Shown here: one piece after another, positions 44,661-56,203 of the stretch
Numbering within the stretch: the stretch's first letter is position 1
Layout: the number at the start of each line of letters is the position of its first letter
DNA from: Centrapalus pauciflorus
Lineage: Eukaryota > Streptophyta > Magnoliopsida > Asterales > Asteraceae
Direction of reading: 5' to 3'
Length of the DNA stretch: 64,000 nucleotides
Assembly (NCBI GenBank): GCA_020465985.1
Contig: JAANYP010000153.1
Span: 230,001-294,000 of the forward strand
The notes under the pieces: model-generated
Database searches by the model: none
Told to the model about the DNA's origin: nothing
The model's input: only the letters and a program-made list of their open reading frames with translations
Position numbers and translations under genes: made by a program

Positions 44661-45016
44661 ACAAATTTGTTATATTCGAATTTATATAACTTCGAACTTG
44701 ATTAAGTTCGAAGTCCAACACATTTGAACTTAGACAAATTCGAGATTATTAAAAAGCATTCGAACTTAATTAAGTACGAAGCATCTATTCGAACATGACT
44801 GACTTCGAACTTATAGATATTTCAACAAGTTCGAACTTTCTGACAAGTTCGAACCCGAAGTCGGCCACTTTCAACTTAAAAACCATGATTTTAACCCCAT
44901 TTGACTTAGTTAACCGTGTAATCTAGTCCTATTAGGTTCTTATCTAAGTTATGCATCATTTATTTTAAGTTTTAGCTTTTAAAACTTGTGATTTAAAGTC
45001 ACCTAGTTTTAAATGA
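44661..45016 (-). other. Element B non-coding region, ORF3 side
   Basis: No gene. In element sense it is rich in AAGTTCGAA and TTCGAACTT words, a variant of the TCGAGTT motif of the other elements. It ends at the solo LTR target site. Confidence 0.6.
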
Positions 45017-45548
45017 CATAATGTAACGACCCGATTATTTAATCGATAATTAATATTTATTGTAAAGAAATACAAATACGGAATATTAATTAATATTGTG
45101 ATATATAAAGAATGGTGGTGTAAATTATAATAAATAAATTATTGATTTATGAAGAAAGGACCTTAAAAGAAATGGAAATAATTGTAGGGTCTAAATAGTA
45201 AATTGAAAAGTTAAAAGAAAAAGGAAAAAAAAAAAAGAAAGAAAATATCTATCTTGCTTTATATATACGCATACACAACACACACACTTGTGTGTGTTCT
45301 TCATTTCCAAGCAAAGCTCTCAAAAAAAATATAATATAGAGAAAATAAAGAGATTTTTTGGAGGTAAAAAGAAAGAAAAGAGAGAGAGAGATCTTGGGAA
45401 GAAGAATAATAAATCTGATTTCTTTGGAAGTTTCACTCGGTTTTGAAGATCCAAGAGGTACCAACTCTTATTTTTATAAATCTCTTACTTTTCTCTTTTC
45501 TCCACCATCTTCATATGAAGAAGATGAGAACTCAAATGAGTTTTTATG

Positions 45549-45880
45549 GAGATCTCTTAAAATGGCTAGATCTTGAAAAAAAATGATGAAATATGTTAGA
45601 TCCATTATTTAAAAAGTATATTATACAAGTTTCTATGTATATTGATGAGTTTTTATAGAGATCTCTTAGAAATGGCTAGATCTTGAAAGAAAATGATGAA
45701 ATATGTTAGATCCATTATTTAAAAAGTATATTATACAAGTTTCTATGTATTTTGATGGGTTTTTACGAAGATCTCTTAGAAATGGATAGATCTTGAAAGA
45801 AAATGATGAAATATGTTAGATCCATTATTTTAAAAGCATATTATGCAAGTTTTTATGTATTTTGGTGGGTTTATCTCAAA
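45549..45880. repeat. Three-copy tandem repeat, about 110 bp
   Basis: Copies start near 45549, 45658 and 45770. Shared text includes GAAATATGTTAGATCCATTA and GTATATTATACAAGTTTCTA. It lies within the solo LTR, so it probably arose there by slippage or unequal exchange. Confidence 0.88.
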
Positions 45881-45952
45881 ACCCCAAGTTTGAGTTCATA
45901 TGAACCCTATGTAATCTAAAAAGATGAAAATGATGTTTGGTGGTTAAAATGG

Positions 45953-46097
<145 letters not shown>

Positions 46098-46189
46098 GTT
46101 CTTTTAAAAACCTCAAAGATGGTAAGAAATTAGGAACCTTTTAAAGCCCTTGGTGATGTGTTATAGGTAAGTAGGTACTTACTTTAATT

Positions 46190-46191
<2 letters not shown>

Positions 46192-46223
<32 letters not shown>

Positions 46224-46842
46224 AGGTTCCATTGAGAACTTTTGTGCTTCGAGACACAAAAGAACCTCAACTGGCCCTTGGATGAAAAGAATGTGGGGGT
46301 TAGATCAAATGACAAAAAGGTAATTAAATAGAAAGTTTTATGCATCAAGTGCATATAATGAAATTCGCGGAGGGGTAAAACAGGAATTATGCAATCCTTA
46401 TTTAATTATTACACTCCCAAAATTAACAAAAATAATACAAATTCAAAATACATCAAAATACATGCATATCGTTCATCTCTTCTAAAAATAAATCATGCAT
46501 ATCGTTCATCTCTTTCAAAATAAAAATACATCATAAACAAACATGAATCGTTCATACAAACATAAATCATGCATATCGTTCATCTCTTCCAACATCAAGA
46601 GGGGCTAAGAGAGAGGAGAGAGAGAGAGATAGAGAGAAAGAGGGAGTGATTTTTGGAAAAAAGTTAATGATGATTTCATACCAAATTTAGCTATTAATTA
46701 TCTTCAAAATATTTAAATTCAAAAATAATTTCCATACATTTAATATCTCATAAATGCCCTTTGTGCACACTTGGTAAATTATCTGATGCACAAAAGTTCT
46801 CAATGGTGCCTCGATGCACAAAAGTTCTCAATCGAACCCCAA

Positions 46843-46919
<77 letters not shown>
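46192..46919. repeat. (TA)n tracts flanking a MITE-like insert
   Basis: TA runs at 46192-46220 and 46845-46919 border the insert at 46221-46844. This is what insertion into a pre-existing (TA)n tract would leave. Confidence 0.8.
46221..46844. mobile_element. MITE-like element in a TA tract
   Basis: The left end GGGAGGTTCCATTGAGAACT and the right end, read in reverse as GGGGTTCGATTGAGAACT, are inverted repeats sharing ATTGAGAACTTTTGTGC. The right terminal 25 bp is duplicated (46788-46812 and 46818-46842). Inside, ATGCATATCGTTCATCTCTT is repeated three times (46465-46595). No transposase. Confidence 0.7.
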
Positions 46920-46923
<4 letters not shown>

Positions 46924-47529
46924 GGAATGAATTTATAACTCTTTATAATATATATAGAGAAGTTTTGGTATTTTTGGCATTAAATCCGTAAGGCAGAAAG
47001 TGCAGTTCAACCTTGAAATATTCTGAAAAATTCGCTAAGTACGAATTTCGGATGGCCCGAAATTCGGATGGTGTTGGTCCGAATTTCGGATGGCCTTGGA
47101 CCGAAATTGTAATTTTAATTATTTTTATTTTATGGGATCTTTTGTCATAATAGTCTATGACATCAATTTAGGAGAATAATTAGACCAACATAATTATTGA
47201 GGTTTAATGCCGAAATTAGTTAAGTCTTACGACTAATGTATCCGGATCAATGTTAATAAATTATAAGCTGTGAGACTTATAAATATTACATTATGAACCT
47301 ATTTGTAGGGGTTTGACGGGTTAAGGTCCCTTGGAGACTATTAATCATATTTTGACGATTGTAACTCGGGTTCGAGGCCGAGAGCTTGTTGTACACCACT
47401 GTGAATTCTAGCATTAATGTATTTATATGCATATCATGAATTGTATGTTATTGCTTTCGTATTCATTCTTGTCATTTACATGTTTTGCCATTACATACAT
47501 TACTGTTGTCATATTAATCATTCGTTTGA

Positions 47530-47760
47530 CTTCTCCGCTGAGACGGTAAGCCTGTGCGTGTGGTAACCTAGCGGAATCATAATGGTAAGTCTGTGTGTGG
47601 TAACCATTATTGCCTGTAAAACGATAAGTTTGTGGTCTGTGGTAATCGTATGGCATCACTGTAAACTGCATAACGATAAGCCTGTGGTCTGTGGTAATCG
47701 AGCAGTAGATTGTACACCCATTGTACGGTAAGCCTGTGTGTGGTAACCGCAATGTGGTAG
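47530..47760. repeat. Degenerate repeats in the solo LTR (GGTAAGCCTGTG...GGTAAYC)
   Basis: GGTAAGCCTGTGTGTGGTAA-type units occur five times at intervals of about 45-60 bp, each pairing GGTAAG/CTGTG with a following GGTAACC or GGTAATC. A similar structured zone with the CACCGA/TCGGTG hairpin lies in the same relative part of the other gypsy LTR. Confidence 0.65.
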
Positions 47761-48245
47761 CTTATTAGCCATTAGTTGGTCTCCTGAGATTGTTAGTTAA
47801 ATTCATGGCATTGCATGACATCATTCATATATCGCATGATACTTTAATCTAGAAACTCACTAAACAACTTTGTTGTTTACCCGTTAGTTGATATTTCTTT
47901 TCAGGAACTGATAAGGGCAAAGGCCCGGTTGGCCCAAACTGATAGACACTGATTGGAGCATGGTTAGTAGCTCCATATTTTGTTGATGATTGGGGTGGGA
48001 GTAGCAGACTTCCATTTTGGACTTACGCGAATTAGTTAATGATGATTTAACACTATGACCCCAATGCGCTCCTCCGTGATTTCCCACACTCTATTGTGTG
48101 TTATATGCAAAGTGTTTTGTATCACGTTGAAGATTATTAAAGTATTAAAAGTTTTAATTTGACCGTACTTCCGCAAGTACTCTGTATAAATTAATGTATA
48201 ATAATATCGAAATACTCGTATTAGTTGTATGGGTGTTTCACATAA

Positions 48246-49829
48246 AACTTAAAAATCCTCGATTTTAAGCACAAAAACACCCCAATCTTACACTTACTTA
48301 GATATTGTTGGTTTAATATGCCTAAGAATGTGAAAAGGTTCGAGAAACAGTGAGAAACTTCGAGGAATAGGAAGAAATTCGAATTGTCGGTAAATTCGAA
48401 GATATGTTCAAGATCGCCGGAGACAAGTTCGAGAAAGTAAATTAGAGGGTAGGTGTCTTAAATAAAGTACTGTTGACCTATTTATATCAACTACCTTCGA
48501 ACTTATCTTAAGTTCAAACTTCCAGCAAGTTCGAAGGTAACTTCGAATTTGTCTGGATTTCGAACTTAACTGAAAATTTTGAAAATTCTTGAATAAAATT
48601 CAACTTTTTCAACCTTTTCATGTAACAAAATTTTTCCAACTTTGAAGAAACATTCACACTAAGCAACAGATTTTCATGTAAAATTTGGTTTTTCAACCAA
48701 AAATGAATCCTAGTAAGTTTGACTTTTATCCTACTTAAAGTACAATAAAATAAAATAAAATAAAATAAGATTAAAACTACTCAAAAGTACTTTAAGAAAT
48801 TACAACTTATACTAATAGAATATTTTTGCGAGAAAGTCAAAGAAGGTTCAAACAGATAGCGGTGTCAAACGCACTTTCAGTATTTCACTTTCACACTTAG
48901 GAATTTATTATTCCTTTGGTTGTTTGTCGTGATATACATTCCAAGTCGATTGTCGGTATGATTTTCCCTTTAAACATTTAACACTTTGGAAATTCCCTTG
49001 GCCTTTTTATTTATCAAGTAACTACCTTACGTGTCTCATACTTAGATATACTTCTATGATCAAGGCAAACACACAATGATTATAACTTTTCGGTATTGCA
49101 AATTTTATTTAAAAGGCAAACGTCGGACACAGTTCTGTATTTACATACAACAGAGTGTCTTAGTTTGTCTTAGAGTTCCTTTTAAGTTAGCAAGTCAGTG
49201 GTGACAGGTCTGTACTCACGTACAACAAAGCAACTTATATTGCTAACTTGAGTCAAAACAGCGGTGACAGGTCTGTACTTACGTACAATAAAGCGACTTG
49301 TTTTGACTACCTTTTTCTTTTCAAAATATTTCTTTTCTTTGCTTAAGATGTATGTTGATGTTGCTATACATCCCCCAGATAAATTTACATACCTCATTTA
49401 CAATCATTGTCTGTATGTCTCTAGCATAGAAATTAAGACCTTTTGGTCATACATCTAAGTTAGTTACACATATGACTTTTTCTTGATTATTTTATTAGCT
49501 GTTAGGATTTCCTTCATGTATTATGCCTACCAACACATCAGAAAAGAAAGTGTATATCACTTAGAATTTATGGTGCATTATGTGTGAAAGCTCAACACTT
49601 GGAGTTTGTTTAGACTGTGCTAATTTTCGTCACTTTGATCCTTAGACTCTAAGACTTAACTCATCCTTCAATATTCTCTTTTTTTGAAATTTTTATGATT
49701 TTCTCTCTTTTTTATTTTGTCTTTCATTTTTAATATATGCTAATAAACTAACCTACTTACTATAAAAGGAAAGAAAATCTACTTAGCTACTAACTTACTT
49801 AAAAAGAAAGAAAAACTACTAAGGTCAAG
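48246..49829 (-). other. Element B non-coding region, pol side
   Basis: No gene. It aligns with element A 33300-35090. The three hairpins are at 49136-49149 (TGTAT/ATACA), 49211-49224 and 49274-49287 (TGTAC/GTACA). Open frames at 48514, 49182 and 49264 are not conserved in element A. Confidence 0.7.
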
Positions 49830-51240
49830 TTACTCTGGATTACGCATACCATTTAGTTGAACTAACAACTCAAAATGTGACTTATCAAATGCTTTAGTGA
49901 ACAAGTCTGCATTATTATCTTCCGTTGCAACTTCTACCAGTTTTATCAAATTCTTTTCAGCATAATCACGAATGAAATGATGTCTTATGTCTATGTGCTT
50001 TGTTTTACTGTGTTTAACTGGATTATTTGTTATAGCAATTGTAGACTGATTATCTATCCTAATGGGAGTATGAGTGTAAGTCAAACAGTAATCCCGCAAT
50101 TGTTGTTGTATCCACAAAACCTGTGAACAGCAACTACCCGCAGCTACATATTCGGCCTCGCACGTTGACACGGCTACCGAAGTTTGTTTCTTGCATTGCC
50201 AGGATACGAGCCTCCCTCCAAGAAACTGACAACCTCCAGTTGTTGATTTCCAGTTCAACCTGTATCCACCATAGTCAGAATCCGTGTATGCCTCCAATTC
50301 CAGATCTCCATCAGCATGATACCAAAGTCCCAGCTTCGGTTTCGACTTCAGGTATCTTAGAATCTGTTTCACGGCTTTCATATGCATTTCTTTAGGATTA
50401 GCATGGAACCTAGCACAAATACACACAGCAAACTTAATGTCAGGACTAGAAGCAGTTAAATACATGAGTGACCCGATCATGGCCCGATATAGTGTCGAAT
50501 CCACATCAGTATCACTTTCTGTACCCGGTCTGAGATTGTGATTCACTTGAATCGGAGTACTGAAGTGTGCCATAATCTTTGTTCCTTCCATCCGGAAGCG
50601 CTCCAGAATGTCGTAGACATACTTCGTCTGATGGATAAACATGCCCTCTTTCCTTTGTACAACTTGCAAACCCAGAAAGAAGTTCAACTCTCCCATAACA
50701 CTCATCTCAAATTTTGACTTCATGACCTTTTCAAAGTCTTTGCACATTTGTTCGTTTGACGACCCGAAAATGATGTCATCCACGTACACTTGTACCATGA
50801 TAAAGTCCTCTCCTTTTCTTTTCACGAACAATGTACTATCAATTCTCCCTCTTTCAAACCCGTTGTCCAAAAGATGAGTTAACAGTGTCCCATACCACGC
50901 CCTTGGTGCCTGATGCAATCCATACAGAGCCTTATCAACTCGATATACTTTGTCGGGATACTTTGGATCAGTAAACCCAGGCGGCTGTTCAACGTACACC
51001 AGTTCCTTCACCTAGTCGTACAAGAATGCACTCTTTTACGTCAAGTTGATATACCTTAAACCCTTTGAAGGACGCGAAGGCTAGAAACAGATGAATTGCC
51101 TCGAGCCTTGCCACTGGTGCAAACACTTCGTTGTAATCAATTCCCTCTTCTTGGTTGAATCCTTTCACCACCAGTCTTGCCTTGTTACGAGTAACTATAC
51201 CCCGATAATCCCATTTGCACTTAAAGACCCATTTGGTCCC
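49830..51240 (-). pseudogene. Element B reverse transcriptase and RNase H (5' end lost)
   Basis: 51011-49830 is an open 393-residue frame: VYVEQPPGFTDPKYPDKVYR, ALYGLHQAPRAWYGTLLTHL, catalytic YVDDIIFGS, FFLGLQVVQRKEGMFIHQ, and RNase H with YTDSDYGGY, STCEAEYVAAGSCC and KHIDIRHHFIRDYAEKN. A frameshift near 51005 moves upstream RT (VKGFNQEEGIDYNEVFAPVA) to 51171-50989, and homology stops at 51240 where the CACTA element begins. Compared with element A about 310 bp of pol is missing at this junction. All catalytic Asp seen are intact. Confidence 0.9.
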
Positions 51241-51241
51241 T

Positions 51242-53950
51242 CACTACAACAAAATGAACCTAAAGCAACATGAGAAAAGTGTTGTGTTAGGCCTTAAAAG
51301 TGTTGCTATAGGCCTAATGCGATACTTTATGTAGTGCCACCTTAGCCAACGTCGCCTTAGGTCTAAAGCGACACTTTCACTAGATAATGCAACATTTTTC
51401 AAAAGTGTTACCATTATTTTATAAATGCAACACTTTTTGAATGCAACACTTTTTGTATTCTGAAGCAACACTTTTTAATGTGTTTCCAATATTTTTATAA
51501 ATGCAACACTTTTTAAATGCAACACTTTTTATGCTCTAAAGCAACACTTTTAATTTATTAATACCAACTTATAGCAACACTTACTTATCAAATGCAACAC
51601 TTATCAAATGTTGTCATTATCTAAATGCAACATCATTATCAATCTATTGCAACACTTTTCTTATTTTTTTTTATTTAATACAAATACAATAAATTACTAT
51701 ATTGATTTGTGATATAATACCATATTCAATAATATGAATTAACAATAAAAATAATATCATATTATTCAAATTGTATACAACAATATTAAGGTCTAACCAA
51801 AAATAACCATAATGAAACGTACAAGCAACACAAAAAAAAGTCGACTACAATCCCAAAACGTATATTCTTAATATCCTAGACTTGAAATTTCTTTCATATG
51901 AAGTTGTTGCTTCATTTCATCATCTTTGCAAGCTCTACACATGACTTTGCATATTCCAAAAGAACGTAGCCTGAAACATACAAAACCAACGCACAATATT
52001 GTTAGTGTGTTTGGTAATTTAAATGATTGAAAAAAAATTATAAAGCAAAAATTGTCTGAAACATGCACTTCGAAGGTAATATAATTCAACAAATAAAGTA
52101 AAATGTTCTCATACCTTCTAATACACGTGTACAAAATTCATCCTAAGTATTGCTGAATTCCAAAACGTAGCTCTTCAACAAGCCTTTCCAATTAAGCAAA
52201 CTTGACCAAATTAAAATTCTCAAAACTCTTTTCCTGCTCATATTTGTACAATCAAAAGAAAGATTTAAACTACAAAGGTCATCACAAATCATGCTAAAAT
52301 AATTTTTTTTATAAAAAAACTACACCACCAAATCAAGTCTACTAACTAGACTTCTTCGCTTGTCCTTATGTAAGTTGCTGCATAAAGGAATGATGGGTGT
52401 CGAAAACATACCTCAACACAAACCGTGTTGACAGCTTCGAAGAAACTTGTCCAAAGATATCAGATTCTTGTGCCATCCTGTGGATTACTCTTCTTACTAT
52501 GTCACCCAGATACATTCCCGATATCATTTTCTCCAAACCCTACAGCAGGATCTCTGTATTAGTTGCAAGATGATTGAGAAGAAATATGGCAAGTACAGAA
52601 TGAAAATTATCTGTGAGCAGGGACTCAACAAGATACAAAATTAACCTGATCATTAGGGTTCTGGCTCTCAGCATCCAAATCAATGTCATATGATGTTCTA
52701 GGCAAATGTGAGGACCAAAAGTTACCCCATTCCATGTTGATAACCTAATCGACATTTAAGTTATACGGGTGAATTGAAGCGTTTCCATTTCCAAATTAGA
52801 TGATACATGATAGTAAAAAAGACCAAGGATACCATGCCTCCTGAAGCCGTGAGAAGACCTTGACATTTTTTAACTGCGTCAGCCCGCTCCAAGTAGCAGG
52901 TATTGGTACAAGTCCCGATTACCACTGCACCAACTGTGTCTTTATCATAAAAATGTCCAAGAGCCAATTGTACAGCTGAAAGTTGATAGTGTGTCGCCAT
53001 TAATGGTTCAAAGTTTCTAGTGTGTTGCCTTCATCAAACCTAATTGCACAATTTTCTATCATCAGATGGGAACACACCTGTGATCGACATAGCATGAAGT
53101 AGCAGCCCACGTAAGTGATATCCTTTAGCAAACCTAATTGCAAATTTTTGTATTATCAAAGGAGAGTTAGGGTTCAATGAACATTACCAATTATTTGTAT
53201 CATTTTCAGCAGTATGATAGTTTCAGAAAATTGGGCAACGATTATCTGTAGAATTTTGCCCAAAGGAGACGAAGAAACATATTCATGTCACGTAAATACA
53301 TAAGACATTCTAATTGAAACTGATTCATGTCACCTAAATATCTAATAAACGCATCATAATAACACATTTTCAATTTAAACATTCATATAAAACATTTTGT
53401 AATTCAAACAGATTCATATAAAACATTAATAACCCTCTATTCATATTACCTTTCAAGCACAAATCACCTTCAAACATATTCATATATAACATTTCTAACT
53501 CACCGATAATGAAAATAGCAGAGAAAAAGAAAAGGCGAGAGATCATATTGTAGATATGCCTTACCAGTGAGAGAGTGGAGAGCAGACCGGGATTTACATT
53601 AGTTCCCAACTTACAGGCAAGGCGGCAAGAGAGCAGATCGATAGGGAAGAAACTTACCGTCGCCAAGAGCAGATCGACGGCGCTGCATGCAAGCCTGGGT
53701 GGTCTCCGAGAGCAGCAACGGAAAGAAAGCATATTAACGCCGCTGCAAGCCTCGGTGGTCGCCGAGAGCATAGGCGGTGCTGGTCACGGTCGCTTCTGGT
53801 TTTGGAGTCGTGGAGTCTGGAAAGTAAAGTAGGAAACGGCGGATGAAATTGGAAAGGGAAGAGTTATTAGGTTTAAGTTTAAGTTTAGAAAGTGGGATTT
53901 ATATTTTAGCGATATGCAACACTCTAAAAAGTTGCATTTTTTTCATTATT
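51242..53950. mobile_element. CACTA-type (En/Spm) non-autonomous transposon with captured host gene, right end lost
   Basis: The left end CACTACAACAAAA is the classic CACTA terminus. GCAACACTTTT-type subterminal repeats occur at least ten times between 51300 and 51660 and recur in inverted form near 53925-53945. No transposase is visible. The complementary right terminus TTTTGTTGTAGTG is absent; the element is joined to a Helitron-like fragment at about 53951, and flanking element B has lost about 310 bp, so the right side has been rearranged. Hexokinase exons lie inside at 52420-53000. Other parts (51670-52420, 53000-53900) show no clear gene. 53570-53830 is GC-richer and may be an old promoter or first exon, ending in a donor-like GGTAAG. 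Confidence 0.8.
52420..53000 (-). pseudogene. Hexokinase gene fragment (three exons with introns)
   Basis: On the minus strand, about 52970-52843 encodes LALGHFYDKDTVGAVVIGTC, NTCYLERADAVKKCQGLL and TASGGM, ending at a GT. A roughly 90-bp intron follows, ending ...CGATTAG. The next exon (about 52742-52645) encodes INMEWGNFWSSHLPRTSYDI and DLDAESQNPNDQ. A further intron ends ...CTGTAG, and the exon at about 52543-52412 encodes EKMISGMYLGDIVRRVI and MAQESDIFGQVSSKLST, ending AG/GTATGT. These are the adjoining parts of the plant hexokinase fold (sugar phosphorylation by ATP). Upstream and downstream exons are missing, so no enzyme can be made. Confidence 0.9.
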
Positions 53951-54143
53951 AACTAGTTTTTGACCCACGTAGTACGTGGATATTTTTAAATAAATTTATT
54001 TATATAAAATGTATATAAGTAAAAATAAAGTACATAACTATTAATTATTTATAATAATATAAAAATACTATTATTATTCGTCAATAATTTTTTTAAAGTT
54101 TATTTTTAATTTAATAATAATGAAAAAGTTATTTTTCATTATC
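53951..54143 (-). mobile_element. Helitron-like 3' terminus (fragment)
   Basis: On the minus strand a perfect 7-bp-stem hairpin CCACGTA-C-TACGTGG is followed by GTCAAAAACTAG and then T. A hairpin about 10 nt before CTAG, with insertion next to T, is the Helitron 3' signature. The rest of the fragment is AT-rich and no clear 5' TC end is seen. Confidence 0.5.
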
Positions 54144-54763
54144 ACTGTTTGATCCTATTTCACCTACCGGGGGTACGACCTCAGACTGTACATTCTCTTC
54201 CTCATGATCACTGTCCTCGAAGTTAGAAGTATTTGTCTGATTCTCGTTTGTAGGTAACTCAGGTTCATTCTCTGTTGGAGACCCATCTTCTGTCGTTGTA
54301 GGCTCAGAAGTTGATGGAATGCTTGACTTTGGAAAACCTTGATAGTCGTCATTCAGGTTTAATGACGAGAAGTCATTTTCCACTGTACCTGTATTTCCTA
54401 TAAAAAGTTATGTTAAATGATTCAAACAATGAGTCATAATCAAATAGTCATTCCGGACCAGTTTGTGGTTCATGTGAATAACTCGTTACATCTATGTTAA
54501 ACACAATTTCTACCGTACCGTTTGTTTTGTTAAAAACCCTTTTGTTTGGTGAGTTAGGGACATAACTTAGGAAGTATCCTTCGTCAGCCTTTTCACCAAA
54601 CTTAGGTTGATATTTTGTTTTTAGTAAAGTACACGGTACCCCAAATGGTTCAAAGCCAGTTAAATTAGGTGATCTTTTATTCAGAACTTCATAACGGGTT
54701 TTGTTCAATCAAAGTCCTGTTTTTCCGTTTTGCCACCCCATTTTGTTGTGGCTCATAAGGTGC
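54144..54763 (-). pseudogene. Element B integrase C-terminal region, truncated
   Basis: 54383-54129 is the acidic post-integrase linker (EENVQSEVVPPVGEIGSN). 54708-54448 matches NLTGFEPFGVPCTLLKTKYQ and EKADEGYFLSYVPNSPNKRV of element A. Just upstream, APYEPQQNGVAKRKNRTLIE (54760-54700 region) carries the catalytic Glu block, with about 105 bp deleted between it and the rest. It is cut at 54763 by element D. Confidence 0.85.
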
Positions 54764-55056
54764 TGTTGGAATATATTTTGTTGATGTAATACAAAGTCTA
54801 GGGTGTGCTTTGTAATTAGTCCATAAATTGTAAATAGTATATAAATAGGACTTTGACTTTATAACTGAAATATAGATCTGACAGTTAACATTTTGTACGC
54901 ATTGATTTCCAGAGCTAGGACTACAGTGAACGAAGATTCCATTCTCCATTCTGTAACCGTTTTGTCATCAATCAAAGCATTCGGTCAGTGTTAATTGTTT
55001 GATTGTTCTTGATAAATTGTTGTCATTGATTGATTGTTAGGAATCTAGATTTCACA
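54764..55056 (+). repeat. 5' LTR of element D
   Basis: TGTTGGAATATA...AGATTTCACA, with a TATATAAATAGG box near 54838. The primer site follows after two bases. The flanking left 5 bp are AGGTGC-like; the matching copy is outside the window. Confidence 0.85.
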
Positions 55057-55058
55057 AT

Positions 55059-55070
55059 TGGTATCAGAGC
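55059..55070 (+). promoter_or_regulatory. Primer binding site of element D
   Basis: TGGTATCAGAGC, a perfect initiator tRNA-Met site two bases after the LTR. Confidence 0.95.
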
Positions 55071-55494
55071 TTCTAGGGGTGAATTTTTGATCTGAAATTG
55101 AATTTTTCGAACAGTGTTCTTGAATATTTTTTCGAAAAACCTAATAATCATCAAGGGTTTTTATTCTGTTGATTATAGAGTCTGAAATTTGGATTGAAGG
55201 AATAGGTAATCGATTCAATTGAATATAATTTTGTTTTGATTCATCAAATACAGAAAAAGATCTAGTGATTTTTCTGAAATTTTGAAAAACCTAAAGTTCT
55301 TCACTGTTTTATTGCAAAAGTCACTTTTAGATCTGTTTTTGGACAATATACTTTCACAAAAAGTGTTTGAAATGATAATCCTTACCTTCGATTTCAATTT
55401 GGTTGAAAATAGCAGTGTTTTACAAATTAAACTGAATTTCAGACTTAAAAATCCTGAAAAACTAAGAAACTCGAATTATTATATGATTATGTGA

Positions 55495-56110
55495 CTGATA
55501 TTATCAATCGAGTTGATAACAAGCCCAAATCGAGTTTGACTTTAGTGTCAATCGAGTTGGACTTGTTATTCATTCGAGTTGACTTGCAATTTTATTCGAG
55601 TTGACTCTCATTTCATTCGAGTTGACTCTCATTTCATTCGAGTTGAACTGAAATAAGTTCGAGTTGATCCAAAGTTAATTTGAACACGAAATTAATCACA
55701 AGGTGTCAATCGAGTTGCACAGAAGCTTAATCGAGTTGTACTTAGTCTCATTCGAGTTTCACAGAAACTTAATTCAAGTTTCACAAAAGCTTAATTCAAG
55801 TTTCACAAAAGCTTAATTCGAGTTTCACTCAAACTCATTCGAGTTTCACACAAATTCAAGTTTCACACAAACTCATTCGAGATTCACAGAGTTCATTCGA
55901 GATTAACACATAATCAATCGAGTCTTACACTGAGTCATTCAAGTTTAATCACTACTTAATTCGAGTTGATTATTGCATCTAACAAGTTCATTTGTTATAG
56001 ATTCGAGTTGATCGTACACTAGTTCGAGTTTTACTCAATATTTGATCGAGTTGATCAACTTATCATTCGAGTTGATCATCTGATTCAATCGAGTTTCACT
56101 CAACATTCTT
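55495..56110 (+). repeat. Element D leader, TCGAGTT repeat cluster
   Basis: About 25-30 copies of (A/T)TCGAGTT(G/T) and close variants are spaced mostly 15-25 bp apart in the untranslated leader before gag (first ATG considered at 56204). Spacing is not constant, so this is not a simple tandem array. Short open frames here are not called. Confidence 0.8.
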
Positions 56111-56203
56111 TCAAAGGTTGATCAATTTTCAATAGTTGATCAACAGTTTCAATTTCAATCAAATTTCATCAGATGTTGGATAGTTTCCTAAATATCAATC
56201 ATA

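Noticed and set aside
53370..53771. 133-residue Cys/Leu/Arg-rich minus-strand open frame inside the CACTA element
   Set aside because: No domain is recognised. The opposite strand is equally open, and the region looks like GC-rich untranslated or promoter DNA with a donor-like site.
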